The notes beneath the pieces were generated by a model. That model was given only the letters and a program-made list of their open reading frames with translations. It was not told where the DNA came from and searched no databases. A stretch of 64,000 bases of DNA from Hydrogenophaga crassostreae (GTDB lineage: Bacteria; Pseudomonadota; Gammaproteobacteria; Burkholderiales; Burkholderiaceae_C): contig NZ_CP017476.1 of NCBI RefSeq assembly GCF_001761385.1, positions 3,027,501 through 3,091,500 of the forward strand, read 5' to 3'. The translations under genes were made by a program, and so were the position numbers. Shown piece by piece: positions 16,690 to 25,496 of the stretch (the stretch's first letter is position 1; every line of letters begins with the position of its first letter).

Positions 16690-17418
16690 ATGAAAAACAC
16701 CCTTGTCTCCACCCCCTTGTTGCTCAAAACCACGCTCGCCGCTGCACTGCTGCTGCCCGCCATGGGCGCCTTGGCTGGCGACTCCGGTTGGTATGGCTCG
16801 GTGAGCGCAGGCCGCCAGACCACCGACAGCAAAGCCGTCAACGAAGGCACCAATTCGCCAGGCACCCCCAGCTACGAACTCAAAAACAGCAACGTGGGTG
16901 GATTCGCCATTGGCCGCCAACTGGGCAATGGATTGCGCGTCGAAGCCGAACTGCGCCAACGCACACTGGACGTCGACAGCAGCTACCGCGCTGGCCCCGT
17001 GGGTGGGCGCGCCAGCGAGCAGTTCAGCGTGGCGGGCCAATTGCGCAGCACCACGGTGATGGTCAATGGCCTCTACGACCTGCCGGTGAGCGGCGCTTTC
17101 AAGCCCTACCTCAAGGCGGGCCTCGGGCTGGCACACAACCGCAGCGAGGCCGACATCAATGTGACGCCCACCTTTGCCGCCTTTGGCCTGCCAGCCAACT
17201 TCCGTTCGCCCTACCCCAAAGGCTCGGACACCAGCCTGGCCTATGCCTTTGGATTCGGTGTGGGCTACGACATCACGCAAGACGTGACGCTCGATCTGGG
17301 TTACCAATACATCAATCTGGGCCGCGCCAAGACGGGTGTGGACATGAACGGCGACGTGTTCAGCTTTGACAAACCCGCTTCGCACGAAGTGACCGTCGGT
17401 CTGCGTTACCAGTTCTGA
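16690..17418 (+). CDS. Outer-membrane beta-barrel protein
   Basis: The 242-residue protein has a clear signal peptide (basic start, LLLKTTLAAALLLPAMGALA) and an OmpA/OmpW-like eight-stranded barrel pattern with alternating hydrophobic residues. It ends in VTVGLRYQF, the terminal aromatic residue recognised by the BAM machinery. The ATG at 16690 is chosen because it begins the signal peptide; the longer frame from 16576 would run through the operator. Its function could be a small pore or adhesin-like barrel. As first gene of the operon, 15 bases before the flavoprotein gene, it may admit or bind a ligand used by the redox enzymes behind it. Confidence 0.82.
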   Translation: MKNTLVSTPLLLKTTLAAALLLPAMGALAGDSGWYGSVSAGRQTTDSKAVNEGTNSPGTPSYELKNSNVGGFAIGRQLGNGLRVEAELRQRTLDVDSSYRAGPVGGRASEQFSVAGQLRSTTVMVNGLYDLPVSGAFKPYLKAGLGLAHNRSEADINVTPTFAAFGLPANFRSPYPKGSDTSLAYAFGFGVGYDITQDVTLDLGYQYINLGRAKTGVDMNGDVFSFDKPASHEVTVGLRYQF

Positions 17419-17433
17419 TCCCGAGGAGCCGCC

Positions 17434-18222
17434 ATGAACACCGCCCCACCCAAGGTTGACGTTGCCGCCGCGCCGGTGCGCCGCAGGTTTTGCGCCGTGA
17501 CCGTGCGCGCCATCGAAGACCTCAGCCCCCGGATGCGGCGCATCACCTTCCATGGCGACAGCCTCGAAAGCTTCGGGCCGCCCAGGCCGGGCAGCCACAT
17601 CAAGCTGTTCTTTGGCGACTTGCCCCCCGGTTGGCAGCCGGTCCCAGGCCAACCGCGCCCGACTTCGCGCACCTACACACCGCGCCACTTTGACCCGGCG
17701 CGCCGGGAGCTGGTGGTGGACTTTGTGCGCCATGGCGAAGGCGTGGCCTCCCAATGGGCGGAGCAAGCCCACATCGGTAGCCCTTTGATGATCGCTGGGC
17801 CCGGCGGCGGGCAGGTGCTTCCGGAAGACCTGCGCCACCTGGTTTTGCTGGCCGATGAGTCTGCCTTGCCGGCGGTGGGCACCATCCTTGACAGCTTGCC
17901 AGCCCATTGCCTGGTGACGCTCATTGCCGAAGTGGAAGACGCAACCGACCAGCGCCAGCCCAGTGCGAACCGTTCAACCGACGTGCGCTGGTTGCTGCGA
18001 TCAACCTCCCGGGCCGCTGCTGGCAGCCTGCTGCTGCAGGCCGCGAAGGGTCTCAGCCTGCCACCGGGCGCGATGGTCTGGGTCGCTTGCGAAGCCGGCG
18101 CCATGCGCGAGATCCGCAACGAGTTGCTGAACGAGGCGGGCATGGATCGCTCGTTGCTCGTGACCCGTGGATACTGGAAAGCGGGCGCCACCGACCACCC
18201 CGATCACGACACGGGCGAGTGA
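17434..18222 (+). CDS. Siderophore-interacting flavoprotein
   Basis: The 262-residue protein belongs to the SIP/ViuB family of FAD-containing ferric-siderophore reductases. Signatures are SRTYTPRHFD for FAD (about residues 77-86), HGEGVASQWAEQA, ADESALPAV in the NAD(P)H half, and the C-terminal family mark TRGYWKAGATDHPDHD. It is expected to release iron in the cytoplasm by reducing Fe(III)-siderophores. No TonB receptor or siderophore gene is in the window. The neighbours include a second membrane ferric-reductase-type protein, so the operon may be concerned with iron or flavin-based electron transfer generally. Confidence 0.88.
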   Translation: MNTAPPKVDVAAAPVRRRFCAVTVRAIEDLSPRMRRITFHGDSLESFGPPRPGSHIKLFFGDLPPGWQPVPGQPRPTSRTYTPRHFDPARRELVVDFVRHGEGVASQWAEQAHIGSPLMIAGPGGGQVLPEDLRHLVLLADESALPAVGTILDSLPAHCLVTLIAEVEDATDQRQPSANRSTDVRWLLRSTSRAAAGSLLLQAAKGLSLPPGAMVWVACEAGAMREIRNELLNEAGMDRSLLVTRGYWKAGATDHPDHDTGE

Positions 18223-18281
18223 ACCCATTCTCTGACTCGCCGATGCCGAACATCGCCCCACACCCAACCAAGGACCTCATC

Positions 18282-19127
18282 ATGAAAATCGCCATCACCG
18301 CCGCCAGTGGACAACTGGGTGCCGAGATCGTCAAAGCCACCATTCAACTGGTGGGGGCCGACAACGTGGTTGCCGTGGCGCGCACGCCAGAAAAAGCGAA
18401 GGCGCTCGGCGTTGAAGTTCGCCCCGGCAGCTACGATGACCGCGACGCCATGGCGCGTGCTTTTGCTGGCGTTGACACCGTCTTGCTGGTCTCGGGCATG
18501 GATGCGCCGGACAAGCGCATCGCCCAACACCGCAACGTGATCGAAGCGGCCAAGGCCGCGGGTGTGCGCAAGCTGGTTTACACCAGCGTGCAAGGGCCGG
18601 AGGTGGATTCGGCTTTCTCGCCCATCGTGCAAAGCAACCGCCAGACCGAAGAAGACGTGAAAGCCAGCGGGCTGGACTGGGTGATCGGTCGCAATGGCAT
18701 TTACATCGAACCCGATGTCGAATACATCGCCAAATACCAGGCCGCCGGTGAAATCGCGAACTGCGCGGGCGATGGCTTGTGTGGCTACACCACCCGAGCC
18801 GAGCTGGCCTATGCCTATGCGCGCATGCTGACCGAGCCGACGCACAACGGACAGACTTACAACCTCCATGGCGAAGCGATCACACAGTTTGCGCTGGCGC
18901 AATACCTCGGCGAAGCATTTGGTTCATCCTTGCGCTACCGGGCCATGGAAGTGGCCGCTTACCGTGCTGATCGGGTTGCTGAACTCGGTGAGTTCATTGG
19001 TAACGTGATCGCTGGCATTTATCAGGGGATTCGAAGCGGCGCGTACAACGCGCCCAGTGACTTCGCCCAAGCAGCCGGCCGCGAACACCAAAGCTGGGGC
19101 GACTATTTCCATGCGCTGAAATCCTGA
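18282..19127 (+). CDS. NmrA-like NAD(P)-binding reductase (QorB type)
   Basis: The 281-residue atypical short-chain dehydrogenase has a Rossmann start, MKIAITAASGQLGAEIV. It follows the NmrA/QorB pattern with VVAVARTPEKAKAL, a YTSVQGP strand, no classical YxxxK catalytic pair and a C-terminal substrate lobe. QorB-type members reduce quinones with NADPH; others act as redox sensors. The ATG at 18282 is preferred to upstream alternatives because AAGGA precedes it and the Rossmann fold starts immediately. It lies between the siderophore-interacting flavoprotein and the ferric-reductase-like gene in the LysR-controlled operon. Confidence 0.83.
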   Translation: MKIAITAASGQLGAEIVKATIQLVGADNVVAVARTPEKAKALGVEVRPGSYDDRDAMARAFAGVDTVLLVSGMDAPDKRIAQHRNVIEAAKAAGVRKLVYTSVQGPEVDSAFSPIVQSNRQTEEDVKASGLDWVIGRNGIYIEPDVEYIAKYQAAGEIANCAGDGLCGYTTRAELAYAYARMLTEPTHNGQTYNLHGEAITQFALAQYLGEAFGSSLRYRAMEVAAYRADRVAELGEFIGNVIAGIYQGIRSGAYNAPSDFAQAAGREHQSWGDYFHALKS

Positions 19128-19187
19128 GCAATGCCCGGCCACCGCCGCCCGCGGGCCGGGCATTGAAACTGCAAGGAATCGCAAGCC

Positions 19188-20528
19188 ATGAAAAACATCA
19201 AGATCGCCATCTGGGCCATTCCCGCCATCCTGACCGCACTCTGGGTCGCCGCCAGTGTTCCCCTGCCCGACACCCTGAGCTTCATCGCCATCCGCAACCT
19301 CGTGGTGCAGTATTCCGGCGTGCTGGGCATGGGCGCGATGAGCGTGGCCATGATCCTCGCCACGCGCGCGCGCTGGCTGGAGTCCTGGGTGAACGGGCTG
19401 GACAAATCCTATCGCCTGCACAAATGGCTGGGCATCTCGGCGCTGGTCTTTTCGATCGCGCACTGGGTCGCTTCGCAAGGGCCAAAATGGATGGTGGGCC
19501 TGGGCCTGATCGAAGCACCCAACCGCGGCCCCAGAGGGGGCAGCGCGCAGGCGCTGGAGGGCATTCAGGGCTTCTTCATGAGCCAGCGCGGCTTGGCAGA
19601 GAGCGTGGGTGAGTGGGCCTTTTACGCAGCCGTTCTGCTGATCGCGCTGGCGCTGATCCAACGCTTTCCCTACCGGCTTTTCGCCTCGACACACACGTTG
19701 ATCGCTATCGCTTACCTGGCGCTCGTCGCCCACAGCGTGGTGCTGCTCAACTTCGATGACTGGGCCCAACCATTGGGAATGACGATGGCACTGCTCATGG
19801 CGGGCGGCGTGGCCTCGGCGCTGTTGGCGCTGTCGCGCCAGATTGGCCGGGGAAGCCGTGCCGCCGGCCAGATCACGAAGATCAGAACCTTTCCCGAGTT
19901 GCATTCCACAGCGGTGAACATCACCCTGGATGAAGGCTGGGCCGGTCATGCAGCCGGGCAGTTCGCGTTTGTCACCTTCGATCCCAAAGAGGGTACCCAC
20001 CCTTTCACCATCGCCTCAAGCTGGGACCCCGCCACACGTGAGGTGTTGTTCATATCCAAAGCGCTGGGCGACTACACCGACATCTTGCCCAAGACCCTGT
20101 CTGTTGGCGAAAAAGCCACGGTCGAGGGACCTTACGGTCGCTTCACGTTCGACGATGGCCTGGACCGCCAGATCTGGATCGGCGGTGGCGTGGGCATCAC
20201 GCCCTTTATCGCCCGCATGAAACATCTGGCGAAAACGCCGGGCACGAAGTCTGTCGATCTGATCCACAGCACAAAAGAAGTGTCTGCTGCAGCACTCGCC
20301 CTGCTCCAGGCCGATGCGAAGGCCGCTGGTATCCGCCTGCATGTGCTGGTCGACGACAAGGACGGCTTTCTCACCGGCGAACGCCTGCGCAAGCTGGTTC
20401 CCGATTGGAAGTTGGCCTCAGTCTGGTTCTGCGGCCCAGCCGGTTTTGGCCAGACACTGCGCGGCGATCTGATGGCCAGCGGCCTGACCCCAGACCGTTT
20501 CCACCAAGAAATTTTCAACATGCGGTGA
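19188..20528 (+). CDS. Ferric-reductase-like membrane flavocytochrome
   Basis: The 446-residue inner-membrane protein has an N-terminal six-helix ferric-reductase domain (about residues 5-225). Histidines suit haem ligation in HKWLGISALVFSIAHWVAS and in the later FASTHTLIAIAYLALVAHS. A ferredoxin-reductase module follows: FAD region HPFTIASSW, phosphate-binding GPYGRF, NAD loop IGGGVGITPFIARM and terminal VWFCGPAGFG. Electrons would pass from cytoplasmic NAD(P)H through FAD and haem to an acceptor on the periplasmic side, which could be iron or a small molecule. AAGGAA lies before the ATG. The following gene makes an exported hydrolase. Confidence 0.87.
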   Translation: MKNIKIAIWAIPAILTALWVAASVPLPDTLSFIAIRNLVVQYSGVLGMGAMSVAMILATRARWLESWVNGLDKSYRLHKWLGISALVFSIAHWVASQGPKWMVGLGLIEAPNRGPRGGSAQALEGIQGFFMSQRGLAESVGEWAFYAAVLLIALALIQRFPYRLFASTHTLIAIAYLALVAHSVVLLNFDDWAQPLGMTMALLMAGGVASALLALSRQIGRGSRAAGQITKIRTFPELHSTAVNITLDEGWAGHAAGQFAFVTFDPKEGTHPFTIASSWDPATREVLFISKALGDYTDILPKTLSVGEKATVEGPYGRFTFDDGLDRQIWIGGGVGITPFIARMKHLAKTPGTKSVDLIHSTKEVSAAALALLQADAKAAGIRLHVLVDDKDGFLTGERLRKLVPDWKLASVWFCGPAGFGQTLRGDLMASGLTPDRFHQEIFNMR

Positions 20529-20572
20529 GCCCCCGCTCCCGATCCTCAAGCCGACTTCAAAGGAATTCCCCC

Positions 20573-21580
20573 ATGATCACCCGATGGTTCGCGGCCCTCT
20601 TGGCCATTCTGGGTTTGTTGCCGCTGGCAGCAACCGCACAACAGCCGTTCGACTACGAGAAAACGAAAGCCCAATACAGCGTGCGGGACTACGCCCAGTC
20701 GAAGCTGCCCGAACGGGGCTACGGCTACTACAAGATCGCGGAGAACGCCTGGTTCGTGCACGACGACTTCGAGAACATGGTCTTCTTTGTCACCGACGAC
20801 GGCGTCGTCGTGGTCGACCCGAAACCGGACGTTTCGCCCCTTGTGCTGGAGGTCATTCCGCAGGTGACCAACAAGCCGATCACCCACGTGATCTACACCC
20901 ACCACCACCGCGACCACAGCGAGGGCGCCTACCTGTTTCCCAAAGAGGCCAAGCTGATCGCGGCCCGAAGAACGGCGGACTTCCTGGCCACGGCCAAAGA
21001 TCCCAAGCGCCCTCAACCCGATGTCGTCTTTGACGGGGAATACGTGCTGGAAACCGGTGGCCTGCGCCTTGAAATGAAAGACCTCGGCCGGAACTGGCAT
21101 TCGCAGGATGACATGGTCATCTGGGCACCCCAGCAGAAGATCCTCTTTGCGATCGACATGTTCCATCCCGATGCCGCTCCGTGGATTCACTGGGGCGAAA
21201 GCTCCGACCCCTGGTTTGCATTCGGCCTGCCCGACCTGCTGCTGAAGCAATACGACTTCAACTTCGTCATCGTCGGACACGAACGGATCGTCGGTACGCC
21301 TGAGCACATGAAGACCCACAAGGCCTTCATCGATGACATGAAGAAAACCATCATGGGCATTGTGCAGAGCGAGTCGTTCCAGAAGGGCGCCAAGGAGGCT
21401 GCAGCGCGCTATTCGCCGACCGCAACGCATTACATCTACAAAGAGGCGATCACCTCGGTCTCGAACGCCTGTGCCACGCAGATGATCGAAAAATGGCAAG
21501 GCAAGTTGCGCAACGCGCCCCTGAACATGGTCGAAAACTGCCAGACCATGTTCATCCGCCTTGCGATCCTGGAGCCATAA
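20573..21580 (+). CDS. Exported metallo-beta-lactamase-fold hydrolase
   Basis: The 335-residue protein has a cleavable signal peptide (ending near ATAQQ) and an MBL fold. The zinc motif HHHRDH lies in YTHHHRDHSEGAY, with further ligands in NWHSQDDM, AIDMFHPD and VGHERIVG. It is likely a periplasmic zinc hydrolase. Membership of the beta-lactamase fold does not imply antibiotic hydrolysis; the sequence is closer to the broad environmental MBL group of unknown substrate. The ATG at 20573 has AAGGAA upstream, whereas the longer frame starts inside the flavocytochrome gene. It ends the redox operon and converges with the ABC transporter genes 37 bases away. Confidence 0.85.
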   Translation: MITRWFAALLAILGLLPLAATAQQPFDYEKTKAQYSVRDYAQSKLPERGYGYYKIAENAWFVHDDFENMVFFVTDDGVVVVDPKPDVSPLVLEVIPQVTNKPITHVIYTHHHRDHSEGAYLFPKEAKLIAARRTADFLATAKDPKRPQPDVVFDGEYVLETGGLRLEMKDLGRNWHSQDDMVIWAPQQKILFAIDMFHPDAAPWIHWGESSDPWFAFGLPDLLLKQYDFNFVIVGHERIVGTPEHMKTHKAFIDDMKKTIMGIVQSESFQKGAKEAAARYSPTATHYIYKEAITSVSNACATQMIEKWQGKLRNAPLNMVENCQTMFIRLAILEP

Positions 21581-21617
21581 CGGATTCCGAGAACGGCAAA
21601 CTGGTGCGAAGTTCGAA

Positions 21618-22361
21618 TCAATGCGCCCAGGCCACGCGCCGGGCCAATCGCTCAAACACCATGTCCACCACCACCGCCAGCATGCCCACCACGATGGCGC
21701 CTTGCAACACATAAGCGGTGTTGAAACCGCTCAGGCCCACGATAATCGGTGAGCCCAGCGTCTTGGCCCCCACCGTGGAGGCAATGGCCGCCGTGCCAAT
21801 GTTGATGATGACCGAGGTGCGCACGCCCGACAGCCACACCGGCAGGGCCAGCGGCCCTTCAACCTGAAGCAAACGCTGCCACGGTGACAGCCCCATGCCG
21901 TTGGCCGCTTGCAGCACCGGGGCGGGCACAGCTTGCAGGCCGGTGATCGTGCCCTGCACCACCGGCAGCAAGCCATACAACGCCAGCGCCATCAAGGCGG
22001 GCAACTCGCCAAACCCCACGGCCGGCACAGCCAGCGCCAGCACCGCCACAGGCGGCAATGTTTGCCCCATGGACACCAGCGTTTCCAACACCGGCCGAAA
22101 GGCGCGCCCCTGGGGACGTGTGACCCAGACCCCGGCCAGTGTGCCCACGAGCACCGAAGCGGCACCCGACACCCCCACCAGCAGCAGGTGTTGCCACAGC
22201 AGTTGCGTGAACGGCTCCTGCCGGTAAACCGGGCGCTCCAGCTGGGGAAACAAGCTGGCAAACAGCGGCTCGCTGTGCGGCAGGCCCACCACCAGCGCTG
22301 CCAGCAAGAGCGCGGCCCAGAGCAGCTTGTCGCTGAGCCAGTGGTGGCGCGGTTTAACCAT
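21618..22361 (-). CDS. yehW: Osmolyte ABC transporter permease, YehW type
   Basis: The 247-residue inner-membrane permease has about six helices and the binding-protein-dependent transport signature near its C-terminal third (GMGLSPWQRLLQVEGPLALP), the loop that docks on the ATPase. It pairs with the larger YehY-type permease to form the membrane channel. Its ATG overlaps the ATPase stop by 8 bases, so the two are translationally coupled. It is last in a four-gene set in the order binding protein, permease, ATPase, permease, the same order as yehZYXW in enterobacteria. The symbol is assigned by family and order only; the substrate is unproven. Confidence 0.85.
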   Translation of the reverse strand: MVKPRHHWLSDKLLWAALLLAALVVGLPHSEPLFASLFPQLERPVYRQEPFTQLLWQHLLLVGVSGAASVLVGTLAGVWVTRPQGRAFRPVLETLVSMGQTLPPVAVLALAVPAVGFGELPALMALALYGLLPVVQGTITGLQAVPAPVLQAANGMGLSPWQRLLQVEGPLALPVWLSGVRTSVIINIGTAAIASTVGAKTLGSPIIVGLSGFNTAYVLQGAIVVGMLAVVVDMVFERLARRVAWAH

Positions 22362-23340
22362 GGGTCGCCCTGGCATCCCGCCGCTGCGGGTCGCCCACGC
22401 GGGCGCGGTTGAACAAGTCGGCTGCGTGCAGCACACCGGTGTGAGCACCTGCGTCGTCCAGCAGATTCAGGGTGTCGCAGCCATGCAAGGCCAGTGTGGA
22501 CAAGGCCTCGCGCAGCGAGGCGCTGGCCGGCAAACTGGGCCCGGTCTGCGCCACCCCGGCGCGCGCCAGGCTGCCCGCGCTTTGCAGCGACAGCAGCTTG
22601 ATGCCCACGTCGCTGCGGCCCACAAAGTCGGCCACCCGGTCATTGGCGGGCTGGCCCAACAGCGCCAGCGGCGTGCCCACTTGCGCGATGCGGCCCTGCT
22701 CCAGCAAGACAATTTGGGTGCCCAGCCGCAAGGCTTCATCGATGTCGTGCGTGACCATGACGATGGTCTTGCCCGAGGCCTGGTGAATGCGCTTCACCTC
22801 GTCTTGCAAGGCCGCGCGAATGAGCGGGTCCAGCGCGCCAAAAGGCTCGTCCATCAACAGCACCTCCGGGTCGCCCGCCAGCGCGCGCGCCACGCCCACG
22901 CGTTGCTGCTGTCCGCCGGACAACTGGTGTGGCAAGCGCGGGCCGTAGGTGGCGGGGTCCAGGTCAAACAGGGTCAGCAGCTCGGTCACCCGCTCGGCAA
23001 TGCGCTCGGGCGGCCAGCCCAGCATGGTGGGCACCACGCCAATATTGCGCGCCACCGTCCAGTGCGGAAACAGCCCCACCGACTGGATCACGTAGCCCAT
23101 GCGCAGGCGCAGATCGCGCACCGGCATTTGCGCCATGTCCTGCCCGTCCAGCACCACGGTGCCGCTGCTGGGCTGCTCCATGCGGTTGATCATCTTGAGC
23201 AGGGTGGACTTTCCCGAGCCCGAGGCGCCAATCATCACCACCAGCTCGCCGCGCCCAATGGTCAGGCTCACGTCGTCCAGCGCTTTCGGTGCGTCTGGCG
23301 CGTGGCCATAGGTTTTGGAAACGTTCTTGAATTCGATCAC
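22354..23340 (-). CDS. yehX: Osmolyte ABC transporter ATPase, YehX type
   Basis: The 328-residue ATPase of the glycine-betaine/choline/proline class has Walker A GASGSGKST (about residues 38-46), ABC signature LSGGQQQRVGVARAL, Walker B VLLMDEPFGALD and switch histidine MVTHD. Behind the ATPase core is a C-terminal region of about 80 residues that corresponds to the CBS-domain position of OpuA-type proteins but looks short, probably one CBS-like unit. It energises uptake by the flanking permeases. Its start overlaps the YehY-type stop by four bases (ATGA). Confidence 0.9.
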   Translation of the reverse strand: MIEFKNVSKTYGHAPDAPKALDDVSLTIGRGELVVMIGASGSGKSTLLKMINRMEQPSSGTVVLDGQDMAQMPVRDLRLRMGYVIQSVGLFPHWTVARNIGVVPTMLGWPPERIAERVTELLTLFDLDPATYGPRLPHQLSGGQQQRVGVARALAGDPEVLLMDEPFGALDPLIRAALQDEVKRIHQASGKTIVMVTHDIDEALRLGTQIVLLEQGRIAQVGTPLALLGQPANDRVADFVGRSDVGIKLLSLQSAGSLARAGVAQTGPSLPASASLREALSTLALHGCDTLNLLDDAGAHTGVLHAADLFNRARVGDPQRRDARATHG

Positions 23341-24542
23341 TGCGCAAACTCCAGGGGGGTTGTGGCCGGGCGGGTCAACCCGATCAGCAGTTTGAACACG
23401 CCGTCCACCAGCGCGCCCAGCACAACGATGGGCACCACGCCCAAAAGCACCAGGTCCTGTGCGCTGCTGAACAAGCCTTCAAACATCAGGCTGCCCAGGC
23501 CGCCAGCGCCAATCAACGCCGTCACCGCGGCCAGGCCCACAGCCTGAATACTCGCTGTGCGTAGGCCGCCCAGCACCACCGGCAGCGCCAGCGGCACCTG
23601 CGCCTGCCAAAACAGTTGTGCCGGTGAAAAACCCAGCCCTTGTGCCGCTTGAGTCACCGCTGCCGGCACCTGCGCCAAGCCTGCCAGCGTGCCGCGCACC
23701 ACGGGCAGCAGGCTGTACAGCGTGAGCGCCAACACCCCCGGCGCCAGGCCCACGCCACTGATGCCGGCGCGGCCCAGCGCGGGCCAGCTCGCAGCCAGCC
23801 AGGCCAGCGGCGCCATCAGCAGGCCAAACAGCGCAATCGAGGGAATGGTTTGAATGATGTTGAGCACAGGAAACATCGCCTTGCCTGCTCGCGCGTAGCG
23901 GTGGGCAGCCCAGCCCAGGGGCAGGCCCATGGCCAGTGTCAAAAACAGCGCCAGCACCACGATCTGCACATGGCGCGCGATGGCGTCCCAGTACTCGTCG
24001 CTGCGGTTGGCATATTCCTTCATGATCGACAACTCGTCGGCACCGCCACTGGCCAGCAAAAGTGCCAGCGGCAGCAAGGCCGCCATGGCCACGCCCAGGC
24101 GAACCAGCCCGGTGGCCCGCAGTGCCTGCAGCGCGTCGGCCAGCACCAGGCCCATCAGCAGCCAGAGCAACCACAGGCCGCTGCCCAGCGACGTGCGGGC
24201 AAAGGGCATGTCGGCACTCACCGCTTGTATGGCGTGGCTGGCGGCCAGCCCACCCAAGCCCACCGCCAAGCCGGTCGCCGCGGCCACGGTCAACCACAGG
24301 CCAAGGCGGCGGGGCGGGGTCAGCGCGAGCACAAGCAGCGCTGCCAGCAAGGCCGCCAGTCCCCAGACCGGTCCTTGCAACAGGCTAAAAAACGAGACCG
24401 ACTCGCCCGACACCAGCCGGTTCGGGGCCACCCGCAACAGCGGAAGGCCGGCACAAGCGCCCGCCGCCATCAGCGAGAGCACCGCTTGAGCGGGCCGCCA
24501 GCGGAGCGAGTCTGCGGTGGTCAGGGGGTTAGCCACGCTCAT
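23337..24542 (-). CDS. yehY: Osmolyte ABC transporter permease, YehY type
   Basis: The 401-residue permease has about four extra N-terminal transmembrane helices before the usual transport domain, a feature of YehY rather than of the short OpuC permeases. The transport domain begins near YWDAIARHVQIVVLALFLT and carries the ATPase-docking loop AQGLGFSPAQLFWQAQVPLALP. It lies 30 bases after the binding-protein gene and overlaps the ATPase gene. In E. coli the YehZYXW system is a low-affinity betaine-related transporter induced in stationary phase; whether that holds here cannot be read from the sequence. Confidence 0.86.
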   Translation of the reverse strand: MSVANPLTTADSLRWRPAQAVLSLMAAGACAGLPLLRVAPNRLVSGESVSFFSLLQGPVWGLAALLAALLVLALTPPRRLGLWLTVAAATGLAVGLGGLAASHAIQAVSADMPFARTSLGSGLWLLWLLMGLVLADALQALRATGLVRLGVAMAALLPLALLLASGGADELSIMKEYANRSDEYWDAIARHVQIVVLALFLTLAMGLPLGWAAHRYARAGKAMFPVLNIIQTIPSIALFGLLMAPLAWLAASWPALGRAGISGVGLAPGVLALTLYSLLPVVRGTLAGLAQVPAAVTQAAQGLGFSPAQLFWQAQVPLALPVVLGGLRTASIQAVGLAAVTALIGAGGLGSLMFEGLFSSAQDLVLLGVVPIVVLGALVDGVFKLLIGLTRPATTPLEFAQ

Positions 24543-24572
24543 GGCCGCCCCAGTGTGGCGTCACCGCCGGGT

Positions 24573-25496
24573 TTATTTCAAAAGCCCTTTGGACTTCAGG
24601 AAGTCTGACGCCACTTTTTTGGCGTCCTGGCCTTCAAGTTGAATCTTGGCGTTCAGACCTTGCAGCGTGGGGCCGTCCAGCAGTTTGAACACGGGTGCCA
24701 GTGCATCCGCAATCTTGGGGTTTTGCTTGAGGGCCGCTTCGCGAACGATGGGCGCTGGCGCGTAAATCGGTTGCACGCCTTTGGGGTCGTCCAGAATCAC
24801 CAGGCCCAGGGCGGCCACTGCGCCGTCGGTGCCATAGGCCATGGCGGCGTTCACGCCCGAGGTCTTTTCCCCCGCAGCGCGAATCGTCACCGCCGTGTCG
24901 CCGCCTGCCAGGGTCAGCAATTGATCGGGCTTGAGCTTGAAGTTGTAGGCGGTCTGAAAGGCCGGCAGCGCGTCTGAGCGCTCCACAAACTCCGCCGAAG
25001 CCGCCAGCTTGAATTGCCCACCCTTGCCCAGCCACTGACCAAGGTCGTCCAGTGTTTTCAACTGGTTGGGGGTGGCCACGTCCTGGCGAATCGCGATCGC
25101 CCAGGTGTTGTTGGCAGGCGAAGGCGCCAGCCAGACGATTTTGTTTTTCTCAAAGTCCAGCGCCTTCACGCGCTCGTAGCCCGCTTTGGCGTTTTTCCAG
25201 ACCGGGTTGGACTCTTCACCAAAGATGAAAGCGCCATTGCCGGTGTACTCGGGGTACAGGTCAATCTCACCGGCGGTCAGCGCACCGCGCATCACCTTGG
25301 TATTGCCCAGGCCAGATTTGTTTTCGGTCTTGATGCCATTGGCTTCCAGCGCCAGCACGATCATGTTGCCCAGCAGCTTGCCCTCGGTGTCGATCTTGGA
25401 GCCCACGCGCACCGGCGCGCCGGCCTGCGCGAAGGCGCTGCCCATGGCCAGCGAGCCGGCGATCAACAGAGCAGTTCTGCGTTGGATAAGTGTCAT
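24573..25496 (-). CDS. osmF: Osmolyte ABC transporter binding protein, OsmF/YehZ type
   Basis: The 307-residue periplasmic binding protein of the OpuAC family begins with a signal peptide (LLIAGSLAMGSAFAQ) and has conserved strands VRVGSKIDTEGKLLGNMI and DLYPEYTGNGAFIF. Aromatic residues typical of the quaternary-amine cage are present (for example Y79 and W97), but pocket assignment needs a structure. It is the first gene of the four-gene transporter operon; the promoter should lie in the long gap upstream of 25496, but no confident box was seen. The C-terminal SKGLLK end matches the family length. Confidence 0.87.
   Translation of the reverse strand: MTLIQRRTALLIAGSLAMGSAFAQAGAPVRVGSKIDTEGKLLGNMIVLALEANGIKTENKSGLGNTKVMRGALTAGEIDLYPEYTGNGAFIFGEESNPVWKNAKAGYERVKALDFEKNKIVWLAPSPANNTWAIAIRQDVATPNQLKTLDDLGQWLGKGGQFKLAASAEFVERSDALPAFQTAYNFKLKPDQLLTLAGGDTAVTIRAAGEKTSGVNAAMAYGTDGAVAALGLVILDDPKGVQPIYAPAPIVREAALKQNPKIADALAPVFKLLDGPTLQGLNAKIQLEGQDAKKVASDFLKSKGLLK

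Noticed and set aside
20573..21580. Beta-lactamase antibiotic-resistance gene
   Set aside because: The protein has the MBL fold, but its overall sequence and its redox-operon context fit a general hydrolase better than a resistance enzyme.
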